Shown here piece by piece: positions 31,590 through 39,801 of a stretch of 39,860 bases of DNA. Under the pieces are notes generated by a model, which did not search any database, was not told the origin of the DNA, and was given only the letters and a program-made list of their open reading frames with translations. How positions within the stretch are numbered: position 1 is the stretch's first letter; each line of letters starts with the position of its first letter. The DNA comes from a bacterium (GTDB taxonomy: Bacteria > Bacillota > Clostridia > Oscillospirales > Acutalibacteraceae), in NCBI GenBank assembly GCA_020624805.1, contig JAHKVW010000024.1:1-39860 (forward strand). The letters are read 5' to 3'. A program made the translations under genes and the position numbers.

Positions 31590-31621
31590 AGCTCCCTGTA
31601 TCTAGTCAGGGAGCTTTTTTA
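31590..31621 (+). terminator. Intrinsic terminator after the leucine-rich-repeat gene
   Basis: AGCTCCCTG-TATCTAGT-CAGGGAGCT is followed by TTTTTTAT. Confidence 0.9.
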
Positions 31622-31934
31622 TGGAATGGTATGACACATCTTTCCCATATCTTGTGGTCAAATTACCGCGCTGACACAATTCGGGAATTTGTTCACAAAA
31701 AGTTTAAAAAATTGTAATTTCAGCGCTTTATTTCCGCGATATTATCTGTTATATTGCATATAAAGAAAAATCTATGCTGCTTTTCCGAACGAAAATGCGA
31801 TATTGAAGCCGTTTTTTGACTTTTTGAAAGAAAAGAGTCCGTTTTTTAAAAATTAACGGTTTGAAATAATGATGAAGTTTTTATCATTTTTTTCTTTTTT
31901 CTCATAAAAAAGTCGATTCAATTTAAAAAAAAGG
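31622..31934. other. AT-rich intergenic region upstream of the PucR-like gene
   Basis: No ORF of note. The stretch is rich in T-tracts and A-tracts, including several runs of five to seven Ts and As, which can bend DNA upstream of the promoter at 31935. No recognisable riboswitch or RNA gene was found. Confidence 0.4.
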
Positions 31935-31963
31935 TTGCTTTTTCTGATTCTTTTGTGTAAAAT
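31935..31963 (+). promoter_or_regulatory. SigA promoter of the PucR-like regulator
   Basis: TTGCTT, 17-nt spacer, TAAAAT. It predicts a start near 31970 and a leader of about 75 nt. Confidence 0.72.
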
Positions 31964-32044
31964 GTATATGAGATAGGTGGCTTCTTTAGGTAAATCACCA
32001 AATCGTTCGGTATTTTGACTATTTTTTTCTGACGGAGGAGCATT

Positions 32045-33130
32045 ATGTCCAATAGATTATTTCAGGGAGTTATTCATCAGATGAAGGACGCGATCGACAG
32101 AACGATCGGCGTAGTGGACGAGACTTCGGTGGTCATCGCTTGCTCGGAGCTCGGACGCATCGGCGAGGTGAACGAAAGCATCACCTCCGATACCCTCTCG
32201 GCGACCGTGCCTTTTGTCATCAACGGTCATACCTTTAAGTCGTTCGGTTCTTCGACCAGATCCGAATACGCTGTCTTTGTACAGGGCAGCGACGAGATCG
32301 CGCAGAAGTACGCGCAGCTCTTGGCGGTATCGCTTGCGTCTATCAAGCAGTATTATGATGAAAAATACGACCGCTCCAATTTTATCAAAAATGTCATCCT
32401 CGACAATATCCTGCCCGGCGACATCTATCTGAAGGCGCGTGAGCTGCGCTTCAACAGTGACGTCAGCCGTGCCGTCATGCTGATCAAGATCACCTCCAAG
32501 ACGGACGTCTCCGCCTTTGACGTGGTACAGAATCTCTTCCCCGACAAGACCAAGGATTTTGTCATCAATATCAATGAGACCGATATCGCGCTGGTCAAGG
32601 AGATCAAGCCCGGTATCTCTACCAAGGATCTGGAGAAGCTCGCCGGCTCCATCGTCGACACCCTCTCCACAGAGTTCTATACCCACTGCGTCGTCGGTAT
32701 GGGTACCACCGTCACCGGCATCAAGGATCTGGCACATTCCTTTAAGGAAGCTCAGGTCGCCCTCGAGGTCGGCAAGGTGTTCGACACCGAGCGCACCATC
32801 GTCAGCTACGATAACCTCGGTATCGCCCGTCTGGTTTATCAGCTGCCCACCACCCTGTGCGAGATGTTCCTCAAAGAGGTCTTTAAGCGCGGTTCGATCG
32901 AGAGTCTGGATCAGGAGACCCTGTTCACCATCCAGAAGTTCTTTGAGAACAACCTGAACGTATCCGAGACCTCCCGTAAGCTCTTTGTCCACCGTAACAC
33001 GCTGGTCTACCGTCTGGAAAAGATCAAGAAGCTGACCGGTCTGGACCTCAGAGAGTTTGAGGACGCGATCGTCTTTAAGGTAGCGCTGATGGTCAAGAAG
33101 TACCTGACCTCCAGCCCGACCAAGTATTAA
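32045..33130 (+). CDS. PucR/CdaR-like transcriptional regulator
   Basis: A 361-residue protein of the CdaR/PucR type. The N-terminal region (about 1-110, starting FQGVIHQMKDAIDRTIGVVDE) resembles the diacid-recognition or GAF-like sensor. A middle GGDEF-like domain contains VVGMGTTVTGIKDLAHSFKEA (about 216-236). A C-terminal HTH_30 helix-turn-helix has NLNVSETSRKLFVHRNTLVYRLEKIKKLTGLDL (about 304-336). No metabolite gene is nearby; the downstream neighbours are the division genes ftsEX. The ligand is unknown. GGAGG lies about 6 nt before the ATG, and a possible stem, GCGGATCA...TGATCCGC (33154-33195), lies after the stop. Confidence 0.85.
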   Translation: MSNRLFQGVIHQMKDAIDRTIGVVDETSVVIACSELGRIGEVNESITSDTLSATVPFVINGHTFKSFGSSTRSEYAVFVQGSDEIAQKYAQLLAVSLASIKQYYDEKYDRSNFIKNVILDNILPGDIYLKARELRFNSDVSRAVMLIKITSKTDVSAFDVVQNLFPDKTKDFVININETDIALVKEIKPGISTKDLEKLAGSIVDTLSTEFYTHCVVGMGTTVTGIKDLAHSFKEAQVALEVGKVFDTERTIVSYDNLGIARLVYQLPTTLCEMFLKEVFKRGSIESLDQETLFTIQKFFENNLNVSETSRKLFVHRNTLVYRLEKIKKLTGLDLREFEDAIVFKVALMVKKYLTSSPTKY

Positions 33131-33255
33131 TCTATCGATACAACAATCCAACAGCGGATCAGTGAGGCGGATGTTTTCGGCGTTCAGTGATCCGCCCCTT
33201 ATCTATCCATATAATCCCAACAAAGATAGATGTTCTGTCAGCGAAAGGTATTACT

Positions 33256-33942
33256 ATGATAAAGTTCAACAATGTTTCCAAGGTATATGACAGTAACGGC
33301 GTTCACGCGCTGGACAATGTATCCCTGAACATCGAGAAGGGAGAGTTCGTCTTTATCGTCGGCTCTTCCGGCGCCGGTAAAAGTACCTTCCTCAAGCTGA
33401 TCATGCGTGAGGAGATGCCCACCTCCGGCTCGATCATCATCAATGATATGCACCTCGAGACTCTTCCGCGCCGCAAGGTGCCGTATCTCAGACGTACGAT
33501 GGGTATCGTGTTCCAGGATTTCCGTCTGATCTCCAAGATGACGGTCTATGAGAACGTCGCTTTCGCGATGCGCTGCGTCGGCAAGCGAAACGATTCCATC
33601 AAAAAGCGCGTACCTTATATATTGGAGCTGGTCGGTCTTGCCGATAAAGCGAACGATCATCCGTCCGAGCTTTCCGGCGGTGAGCAGCAGCGTGTGTCTT
33701 TGGCGCGCGCGCTGGTCAACAACCCCGCTCTGATCATCGCGGATGAGCCCACCGGCAACATCGATCCCGAGATGAGCTACGAGATCATCGAGCTCCTCTC
33801 CGAGATCAACAAGCGCGGCACCACGGTGCTGGTGGTCACCCACGAGCACGAGCTGGTAAAGTCCTTTGGCAAGCGAGTCATAACTATCGACGACGGCAGA
33901 GTTGTTTCTGACTCCGACGACAACAGATTCGTCGCAATCTGA
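33256..33942 (+). CDS. ftsE: Cell division ATP-binding protein FtsE
   Basis: FtsE is the cytosolic ATPase that drives FtsX to switch on peptidoglycan hydrolases. The 228-residue protein has Walker [10 protein letters not shown] (36-44), FQDFRLI (86-92), signature LSGGEQQR (139-146), and Walker B LIIADEP (159-165). ATG 33256 gives [13 protein letters not shown], the usual family start, with AAAGG 7 nt upstream; the frame extends 69 nt further but without family similarity. The following ftsX starts after 33 nt. A third component, the M23 peptidase, lies downstream. Confidence 0.96.
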   Translation: MIKFNNVSKVYDSNGVHALDNVSLNIEKGEFVFIVGSSGAGKSTFLKLIMREEMPTSGSIIINDMHLETLPRRKVPYLRRTMGIVFQDFRLISKMTVYENVAFAMRCVGKRNDSIKKRVPYILELVGLADKANDHPSELSGGEQQRVSLARALVNNPALIIADEPTGNIDPEMSYEIIELLSEINKRGTTVLVVTHEHELVKSFGKRVITIDDGRVVSDSDDNRFVAI

Positions 33943-33975
33943 GTTTGGATCAGTACAACGGAAAGGAATGGAAGT

Positions 33976-34875
33976 ATGAGTAGTTTTGGCTATCTGATTA
34001 AAGAAGGCTTCAAGAATTTAGTTCATAACCGCCTGATGACCCTCGCGTCCATCGGCGTTTTGATATCCTGTCTGGTTCTGACAGGTTCTGCGGTCATGTT
34101 GACCATCAATGTTTCCAACATCGTTGACTCTGTCGGCGATACCAACGTCACCAAGGTATTCCTTGATGACAGCTATACCAAGCTCGAGGCAGTGTATAAG
34201 GGCAAGGAGCTCAGCCAGGTCGCGAACGTTTCTCAGGTCGAGTTCATCGATAAGGATGAAGCGATCCAGGCATACCGCGATCAGCTTGGCGACGAGGTTT
34301 TCGCCAACATGTCCGGCGATGACAACCCGCTGCCCTATGCTTACAGCGTCAAAATGGATGATCTGTCCAAGTATGACGATACCGTCGCCAGGATCAAAGA
34401 GGTCGAGGGCGTCGCGTCGGTTTCTTCCCACCGTGAGGTCGCTGAGAAGCTGACCAACCTGTCATCCTTCATCACGACGATGAGTCTGTGGATCATTCTG
34501 GCGCTGGCGATCATCTCGCTGTTCATCATCAGCAACACCATCCGCATGACCATGTTCTCGCACCGCTTTGAGATCAGCATCATGAAGAGCGTGGGCGCGA
34601 CCAACGCATTTGTCCGCGTACCGTTCATCATCGAGGGCATCGTCATCGGTCTGATCTCGGCGATCATCGCGATCGTACTGCTGTTTGTGCTGTCCGACGC
34701 TATCATCAACTCGGTACAGAAGATCCTCGACTTCAAGTACACACGCTTCACCGAGGTCATGTGGCCGATCATCGGCTCCTTCGTCGCGGCAGGTGTGCTG
34801 GTAGGTTCACTGGGCAGTATGGTGTCGATCCGTCGTTTCCTGACTCACGAAGGCAACGAAGTATTAGGTTGGTAA
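33976..34875 (+). CDS. ftsX: Cell division membrane protein FtsX
   Basis: The 299-residue protein has the FtsX layout: TM1 at about 23-45, an extracellular domain (about 50-165, DDSYTKLEAVYKGKELSQ region), and TM2-TM4 at about 170-290 with the conserved FHRF/HRFEISIMKSVGATN loop. In Gram-positives the extracellular loop binds and activates a coiled-coil peptidase such as CwlO or PcsB. The M23 protein that follows is the likely partner. A family A repeat separates them. Confidence 0.95.
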   Translation: MSSFGYLIKEGFKNLVHNRLMTLASIGVLISCLVLTGSAVMLTINVSNIVDSVGDTNVTKVFLDDSYTKLEAVYKGKELSQVANVSQVEFIDKDEAIQAYRDQLGDEVFANMSGDDNPLPYAYSVKMDDLSKYDDTVARIKEVEGVASVSSHREVAEKLTNLSSFITTMSLWIILALAIISLFIISNTIRMTMFSHRFEISIMKSVGATNAFVRVPFIIEGIVIGLISAIIAIVLLFVLSDAIINSVQKILDFKYTRFTEVMWPIIGSFVAAGVLVGSLGSMVSIRRFLTHEGNEVLGW

Positions 34876-35040
34876 AAAGCCTTCCTCTTGAGGGGGAAGG
34901 TGGACAATTCGCTTGCGAATTGGTCGGATGAGGTGGAAGCCTATCCGATATATCAAGATACAGGATGGAGTGGAGGTGTTTTCACCTCATCCGTCACCGC
35001 CTCAATCGGCGGCGACACCTTCCCCTCAAGGGGAAGGCTG
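34876..35040. repeat. Structured repeat, family A, copy 3
   Basis: AAGCCTTCCTCTTGAGGGGGAAGG, GTGGA, a CAATTCGC-TT-GCGAATTG hairpin, GTCGGATGAGGTGG, a divergent centre ending GGAGTGGAGGTGTTTTCACC, CTCATCCGTCACCGCC..GGCGGCGAC, and ACACCTTCCCCTCAAGGGGAAGGCT. The two ends are near-perfect inverted repeats. It lies between ftsX and the M23 gene. Confidence 0.78.
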
Positions 35041-35120
35041 TAAAACAGAAACATCCACCCATTACCCGCCCGCGGTAATCGGTTTTGGAAAATCCTGCGG
35101 GCAGAAAGGCTATGAGATTG

Positions 35121-36416
35121 ATGAAGAAAATACTATCAGTATGTTTAGCCCTCATTATGATAATAGGAGGCGCCGCGTCAACCACCGCGGCGACGATCAG
35201 CGAACTGGAAGCTCGTCAGGCTGAGCTGGAATCTCAGCAGGCGGAGTATCAGGCAAAGCTGAACAAATCGAATTCCGCTGTATCCGAAAAGCAGGAAGAA
35301 GTCGACGCTCTTGTCGGTCAGGTCGAGTCCGTGACCGCCGAGATCCAGGTCTGCTATCAGAAGATCTCTATCTATGACAAGAGTATCGCTGAGAAGCAGC
35401 AGGCGATCGACGCCGCTAATGTGGAGATCGACAACAACATGAATACACTCCGCCAGCGCATCAAGACCATCTATATTTCCGGTGACGTCAGCGCGCTGGA
35501 GATCGTCATGGGCGCAAAGGACTTTACCGACTTCCTCGACAAGCTCCAGCTGGTTCAGTACGTCAGCGATCATGACGCTGAACTGATCAACGGCATCAAG
35601 AAGAAGCTCAACACCATCTCTGAGGAGAAAAAGGCGCTTGAGGCAGATAAAGCGAGCCTGGAAGAAGAGCATACCACTCTGACCAATAAACAGGATGAGC
35701 TGACCAAGCTGCTCGACGAAAACAAAGAAACGCTTGCAAGTCTGCAGAGCGAAGCAAATGACGCGCAGATGCAGCTGAGCATCAGCGAAGAGGAGCTCAG
35801 CAAATTGAAGCCGGAGCTTCAGGCGTTAGTGCGTCAGGCTCAGCAGCAAGAGGCAGCGGCTCAGCAGGCAGCGGCAGCCCCGTCTTCATCTTCTGATGAT
35901 GAGGAAGAAGAGATCGACTACAGCGACAACGGCGGCGGTTCTTCCGGCGGTGGCGGCGGTTACAGCGCTCCGTCACAAATCGACGCAGGCGATGGCTGGA
36001 CATGGCCGATCCCGGGCTGCTATCAGATAACAGGCGGCTTCGGTGAGGGTCGTTCCTACGAGAGCCACGGCGGTACGGATATTGCCGCTTCCATCGGCAC
36101 CCCGATCTACGCGGCGAATTCCGGTACGGTCATCGATACGTCCAACGATTGCAGTCATTCCAGCGCGGGCGTCGGCGGCTGTAACCACGGCGGCGGATAC
36201 GGCAACCATGTCTGGATCCAGCACGATAACGGCTACCAGACCATCTACGGTCATATGATCAACACCGCGGTCTCCACCGGCGAATATGTTTCCAAGGGTC
36301 AGTTGATCGGCTATTCCGGTTCTACCGGTTGGTCGACCGGTCCTCACCTCCACTTTGAGTTGCGTATCAACGGCGTCAGAAGCAATCCGATGGCATTGTT
36401 CCCGTCGTTCGGCTGA
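35121..36416 (+). CDS. Secreted coiled-coil M23 peptidoglycan endopeptidase (FtsEX-associated)
   Basis: From ATG 35121 the protein has 431 residues: a signal peptide (MKKILSVCLALIMIIGG, cleaved near ASTTAA), a long coiled coil (about 30-255) like that of PcsB, CwlO or EnvC, a Ser/Gly linker (SSGGGGGYSAP), and an M23 domain. The zinc ligands appear as HGGTD (His, Asp) and HLHFE (HxH), so unlike EnvC it should be catalytically active. A cysteine-bearing insert (NDCSHSSAGVGGCNHGG) lies between strands. AAAGG lies 11 nt from this ATG but only 2 nt from an ATG 9 nt upstream, so the start is uncertain by three codons. FtsEX probably controls it. Confidence 0.93.
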   Translation: MKKILSVCLALIMIIGGAASTTAATISELEARQAELESQQAEYQAKLNKSNSAVSEKQEEVDALVGQVESVTAEIQVCYQKISIYDKSIAEKQQAIDAANVEIDNNMNTLRQRIKTIYISGDVSALEIVMGAKDFTDFLDKLQLVQYVSDHDAELINGIKKKLNTISEEKKALEADKASLEEEHTTLTNKQDELTKLLDENKETLASLQSEANDAQMQLSISEEELSKLKPELQALVRQAQQQEAAAQQAAAAPSSSSDDEEEEIDYSDNGGGSSGGGGGYSAPSQIDAGDGWTWPIPGCYQITGGFGEGRSYESHGGTDIAASIGTPIYAANSGTVIDTSNDCSHSSAGVGGCNHGGGYGNHVWIQHDNGYQTIYGHMINTAVSTGEYVSKGQLIGYSGSTGWSTGPHLHFELRINGVRSNPMALFPSFG

Positions 36417-36417
36417 T

Positions 36418-36493
36418 CGGTTCAATCGGATCGCATCTCTATTTCGAGTTGCGTATCAACGGCGTCAGAAGCAACCCGATGGCATTGTTCTAA
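36418..36493 (+). pseudogene. Duplicated, decayed 3' end of the M23 peptidase gene
   Basis: From 36428 to 36490 the DNA repeats 36339-36401 almost exactly, with an 89-nt offset. It encodes GSHLYFELRINGVRSNPMALF followed by a stop, against GPHLHFELRINGVRSNPMALF in the intact gene. The HxH motif is broken (HLY) and only about the last 25 codons remain, with no start codon. It is probably a leftover of a lost tandem M23 paralogue or a short duplication. Confidence 0.85.
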
Positions 36494-36539
36494 AGACCGA
36501 TAGGGGAGATTCCCCGATATTGAAATCATACATTTCGAT

Positions 36540-36571
36540 CCCTCCGCATAAGCTAATGCGGAGGGATTTTT
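36540..36571 (+). terminator. Intrinsic terminator whose 3' arm holds the next gene's ribosome-binding site
   Basis: CCCTCCGCAT (36540-36549), loop AAGCTA, ATGCGGAGGG (36556-36565), then ATTTTT. The ATG at 36572 follows directly, and GGAGGG (36560-36565) is a good Shine-Dalgarno at 6 nt. Folding would both end transcription and hide the ribosome-binding site. Confidence 0.85.
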
Positions 36572-37399
36572 ATGATGACTGCACTCAAGATCGAAGAGCA
36601 TAATAAAGGCTTTTTGCGCCGACTGCGCCGCAACAGGATCCGCGTGGAGCACCGTTACTGTGACGCGGTAACGCTCAAGTGCGTGACCTATGAGCATTAT
36701 CGCGGCAAGGTCAACTGGACGTCTATCGACCGCTTTGTCAAGGCACAGCGCAACCGTGTTTTATGCCCGCCCGATATGGTGATCGCGAGCAGCAGCGGGT
36801 ACAAGCGCTTTGTGTCATATGAGCTGAGCCGCAGGATGTGCGAAAACGCCGCGCTGTATCTGCTCAGGACGGTCGCCGATCGGCAAATCAAAGCCGTTCT
36901 GGTGGATGATGACGGTGACTGCGCCGGGCTGTGCGATTATTTGGCGGAGTACGGCGATCCCGTCAATGTCCTGAGCCCCGCGACCCGGATCTACGCGGCG
37001 CAGGCGGAGTATCTGCTCAATGAAAAGGGCGCGGCATTGAAGCTCTGTCGGGACAAAAGCTGCCTGAGAGACGCCGATCTGATCATAGCGCCCGGGCGGT
37101 TGGAGGAAGAACTGCCCTGTCCGTCCGATGCGCTGATCCTGACGGGTGAGATACCGGCGGTAAAGCAATGCGCCGCGGTGATATACGAGTATTTCTTTGA
37201 ACTGCCGTCAAAGTTCCGTGAGATCTGCCCCGAATTCCTCGACGAGATGTATTTTGCGTCGGCATTGTACACGATGGGCAGGGCAAAGGAGCTGGGCGGC
37301 GAGGTCTTTACCCGATGCGGCGACGGGGTCACGATACATACCCGCGGCAGCCTTGTCGAGGCGCTCAAAAAACGCCTGTTATCCCGCATAAATTCTTGA
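36572..37399 (+). CDS. Unrecognised 275-residue cytosolic protein
   Basis: I do not recognise a family. There is no signal peptide or TM segment. The N-terminal ~80 residues are basic (LRRLRRNRIRVEHRYCDAV, RFVKAQRNRVL), suggesting a nucleic-acid or acidic partner. The centre looks like a Rossmann-type unit: IKAVLVDDDGDCAGLCDYLAEYG (about 105-127), then a DADLIIAPG strand-loop (about 165-173). The C-terminal part has many acidic and aromatic residues. It overlaps the greA promoter at its 3' end. Transcription must pass the terminator at 36540 or come from an unseen promoter. Similar proteins upstream of greA in gut Clostridia would be a useful check. Confidence 0.75.
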   Translation: MMTALKIEEHNKGFLRRLRRNRIRVEHRYCDAVTLKCVTYEHYRGKVNWTSIDRFVKAQRNRVLCPPDMVIASSSGYKRFVSYELSRRMCENAALYLLRTVADRQIKAVLVDDDGDCAGLCDYLAEYGDPVNVLSPATRIYAAQAEYLLNEKGAALKLCRDKSCLRDADLIIAPGRLEEELPCPSDALILTGEIPAVKQCAAVIYEYFFELPSKFREICPEFLDEMYFASALYTMGRAKELGGEVFTRCGDGVTIHTRGSLVEALKKRLLSRINS

Positions 37400-37424
37400 C
37401 ATCAACCCACACTTGTCATATAAT
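37396..37424 (+). promoter_or_regulatory. Perfect-consensus SigA promoter of greA-lysS
   Basis: TTGACA, 17-nt spacer, TATAAT. It starts inside the stop codon region of the preceding gene and predicts transcription from about 37431, 50 nt before the greA ATG. Confidence 0.92.
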
Positions 37425-37480
37425 ATAGCTTGTATGCGAATATCTTGAATCATGAATTGATTATTGAAAGGAAGATAAAA

Positions 37481-37954
37481 ATGGCTAAATCGGTAATGTT
37501 GACCGCTGAAGGTTTAAAACAGTTAGAAGAGGAGCTCGATCTTCTCAAAGGCGAAAAGCGTAAAGAAATCGCGGAAAAGATCAAGGTCGCGCGTTCCTAC
37601 GGCGACCTTTCCGAGAACAGTGAATATGACGACGCGAAAAACGAGCAGGCGATGCTCGAGGCGCGTATCGTGACCATCGAGGCTACGCTGAAAAACGCGG
37701 TGCTGATCGACGAGGAGGGCATCTCCAACGAGCACATCCACGTCGGCTCCAAGGTCAAGCTGCTGAACCTGCGTACCGACACCGAGGTCACCTATAAGAT
37801 CGTCGGCTCCAACGAGGCTGACCCCTCCGAGGGCAAGATCTCCGATGAATCCCCTGTCGGACTTGCCTTGCTCGGACATGCCATCGGCGACGCTGTCGAG
37901 GTAGAGGTACCCGCCGGTGTGATCGGCTTCAAGGTGCTTGATATTTTCAAGTAA
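37481..37954 (+). CDS. greA: Transcription elongation factor GreA
   Basis: GreA rescues backtracked RNA polymerase by stimulating its RNA cleavage activity. The 157-residue protein has an N-terminal coiled coil ([29 protein letters not shown]) with the acidic tip [15 protein letters not shown] (about 43-57), and a C-terminal FKBP-like domain with GSKVKLLN and [26 protein letters not shown] 37481 has AAAGGA 8 nt upstream. The frame is open to 37430, but that lies before the promoter's start site. Neighbour lysS is the standard partner, here separated by a family A repeat. Confidence 0.97.
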   Translation: MAKSVMLTAEGLKQLEEELDLLKGEKRKEIAEKIKVARSYGDLSENSEYDDAKNEQAMLEARIVTIEATLKNAVLIDEEGISNEHIHVGSKVKLLNLRTDTEVTYKIVGSNEADPSEGKISDESPVGLALLGHAIGDAVEVEVPAGVIGFKVLDIFK

Positions 37955-37968
37955 AAGCAGGCAGTAAA

Positions 37969-38135
37969 AAGCCTTCCCCTTGAGGGGAAGGTGGGCGATT
38001 TGCATGAGGCAAATCGGTCGGATGAGGTGGCTGCCTTTCCGAAATAACGATAAACGGGATGGAGTGAAAACGTTTTCACCTCATCCGTCACCGCCGTGAA
38101 TGGCGGTGACACCTTCCCCTCAAGGGGAAGGCTGT
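37969..38135. repeat. Structured repeat, family A, copy 4
   Basis: AAGCCTTCCCCTTGAGGGGAAGG, GTGGG, a CGATTTGC-ATGA-GGCAAATCG hairpin, GTCGGATGAGGTGG, a divergent centre, TTTTCACCTCATCC, a GTCACCGCC-GTGAAT-GGCGGTGAC hairpin, then ACACCTTCCCCTCAAGGGGAAGGCT. It lies between greA and lysS, in a probable operon, so the repeat is likely transcribed. Confidence 0.8.
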
Positions 38136-38160
38136 TTTAATAAGATATTTGAGGTAGGAT

Positions 38161-39630
38161 ATGGAACAAAATCTTAATGAAATTCTGAAACTCAGACGAG
38201 AGAAGCTCGCCGTCTTACAGGAGATGGGCAAGGATCCTTTCGTCATCACTAAATTTGATCAGACCCACCACAGTGTGGATATCAAGGAAAACTATGACGA
38301 GCTCGAGGGCAAGACCGTCAGTGTTGCCGGTAGAATGATGTTCAAGCGCGTCATGGGCAAGGCGTCCTTCTGCAATGTGCAGGATCTCAAGGGCAGTATC
38401 CAGGCATATGTCGCCCGCGATTCGATCGGCGTCGAGGATTACGCGCTCTTCAAAAAGTATGATGTGGGCGATATCATCGGCATCACCGGCGAGGTGTTCA
38501 AGACCAAGACCGGTGAGATCTCTGTGCACGCGAGCAGTGTGACCCTGCTCTCCAAATCGTTACAGATCCTGCCCGAAAAATACCACGGTCTGACCGATAC
38601 CGACACCCGTTATCGTCAGCGCTACACCGATCTGATCATGAACCGTGAGGTCAAGGAGACCTTTGTCAAGCGCTCCAAGATCATCTCCTCCATCCGCCGC
38701 TTCCTGGATGATCGCGGCTTTATGGAGGTCGAGACGCCCATGCTGGTGCAGAACGCCGGCGGCGCCGCGGCAAGACCGTTTGAGACGCACTTCAACGCGC
38801 TGGACGAGGATCTGAAGCTCCGTATCTCCTTGGAGCTGTACTTAAAGCGCCTGATCGTCGGCGGTCTGGAGAAGGTATATGAGATCGGCAGAGTGTTCCG
38901 CAACGAGGGTCTGGATACCCGCCACAACCCCGAGTTCACGCTGATGGAGCTCTATCAGGCGTATACCGATTATCACGGCATGATGGATCTGACCGAGGCG
39001 ATGTATCGCTATGTCGCCCAGCAGGTCAACGGCTCGATGCAGGTGACCTACGGCGAGAACGTGATCGACTTTGAGAAGCCCTTCGAGCGCATCACGATGG
39101 TGGACGCGGTGAAGAAATATGCCGGCGTCGACTGGAGCGAGGTCAAATCGACCGCGGACGCGCGCGCTGTCGCGGACAAGCTGCATGTCGAATATGAGGA
39201 AAGACATCAGAAGGGCGATATCCTCAGCCTGATCTTTGAGGAATACGCCGAGTGCCATCTGATCCAGCCGACCTTCGTCATGGATCACCCGATCGAGATC
39301 TCGCCGCTGACCAAGAAAAAGCCCGAGGATCCCGAATATGTCGAGCGCTTTGAGATGTTCATCAACGGTTGGGAGATGGCGAACGCCTACTCCGAGCTCA
39401 ACGACCCGATCGATCAGCGCGAGCGCTTCAAGGCGCAGGAGGCGATGCTTGCCGCCGGCGATGAAGAAGCCAACACCACCGACGAGGACTTCCTCAACGC
39501 CCTCGAGATCGGTATGCCCCCCACAGGCGGCATCGGCTACGGTATCGACCGACTGGTCATGATCATGACCAACTCGCCTGCTATCAGGGATGTACTCCTG
39601 TTCCCCACAATGAAATCCTTAGACAAGTAA
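38161..39630 (+). CDS. lysS: Lysine--tRNA ligase (class II)
   Basis: LysS charges tRNA-Lys with lysine. The 489-residue protein has an N-terminal OB-fold anticodon-binding domain (about 55-155, [21 protein letters not shown]), then the class II core with motif 2 [20 protein letters not shown] (about 240-260) and motif 3 [13 protein letters not shown] (about 460-472). It is the canonical bacterial class II form with a normal length. It lies 206 nt after greA, with AGGTAGG upstream of the ATG. Neither a T-box nor an L-box is visible in the 205 nt before it. Confidence 0.97.
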   Translation: MEQNLNEILKLRREKLAVLQEMGKDPFVITKFDQTHHSVDIKENYDELEGKTVSVAGRMMFKRVMGKASFCNVQDLKGSIQAYVARDSIGVEDYALFKKYDVGDIIGITGEVFKTKTGEISVHASSVTLLSKSLQILPEKYHGLTDTDTRYRQRYTDLIMNREVKETFVKRSKIISSIRRFLDDRGFMEVETPMLVQNAGGAAARPFETHFNALDEDLKLRISLELYLKRLIVGGLEKVYEIGRVFRNEGLDTRHNPEFTLMELYQAYTDYHGMMDLTEAMYRYVAQQVNGSMQVTYGENVIDFEKPFERITMVDAVKKYAGVDWSEVKSTADARAVADKLHVEYEERHQKGDILSLIFEEYAECHLIQPTFVMDHPIEISPLTKKKPEDPEYVERFEMFINGWEMANAYSELNDPIDQRERFKAQEAMLAAGDEEANTTDEDFLNALEIGMPPTGGIGYGIDRLVMIMTNSPAIRDVLLFPTMKSLDK

Positions 39631-39682
39631 CACCCCAAAACCCCAGTGTTTATGCGGGTTTCGAGAGTTGCGATGTCTCGGA

Positions 39683-39710
39683 TTTACGCCATTTACGCCA
39701 AACTTACGCC
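39683..39710. repeat. Three TTACGCC direct repeats after lysS
   Basis: TTACGCC occurs at 39684-39690, 39693-39699 and 39704-39710, at steps of 9 and 11 nt. A GTGCAG pair follows (about 39716 and 39728). Clusters of short direct repeats beside a conserved gene end resemble arm-type integrase sites, but no integrase is in the window. Confidence 0.5.
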
Positions 39711-39764
39711 AAACGGTGCAGAAAATCGTGCAGAGCTGAAACAATCGCATAATTTTAGATTTAT

Positions 39765-39801
39765 GACCTTGATGGATTCGTTTTCATCAAGGTCTTTTTT
39801 T
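39765..39801 (+). terminator. Intrinsic terminator downstream of lysS
   Basis: A 10-bp stem GACCTTGATG (39765-39774) pairs with CATCAAGGTC (39785-39794), followed by TTTTTTTG. It lies 135 nt after the lysS stop codon; the sequence between carries no recognisable gene. Confidence 0.85.

Noticed and set aside
10861-38135. CRISPR array, suggested by repeated blocks
   Set aside because: The copies are far apart, long and palindromic at the ends, with no regular spacer units and no cas genes.
39641-39690. Possible tRNA near the lysS end, suggested by a GGTTTCGAGAG T-loop-like stretch
   Set aside because: No acceptor or anticodon stem can be built around it.
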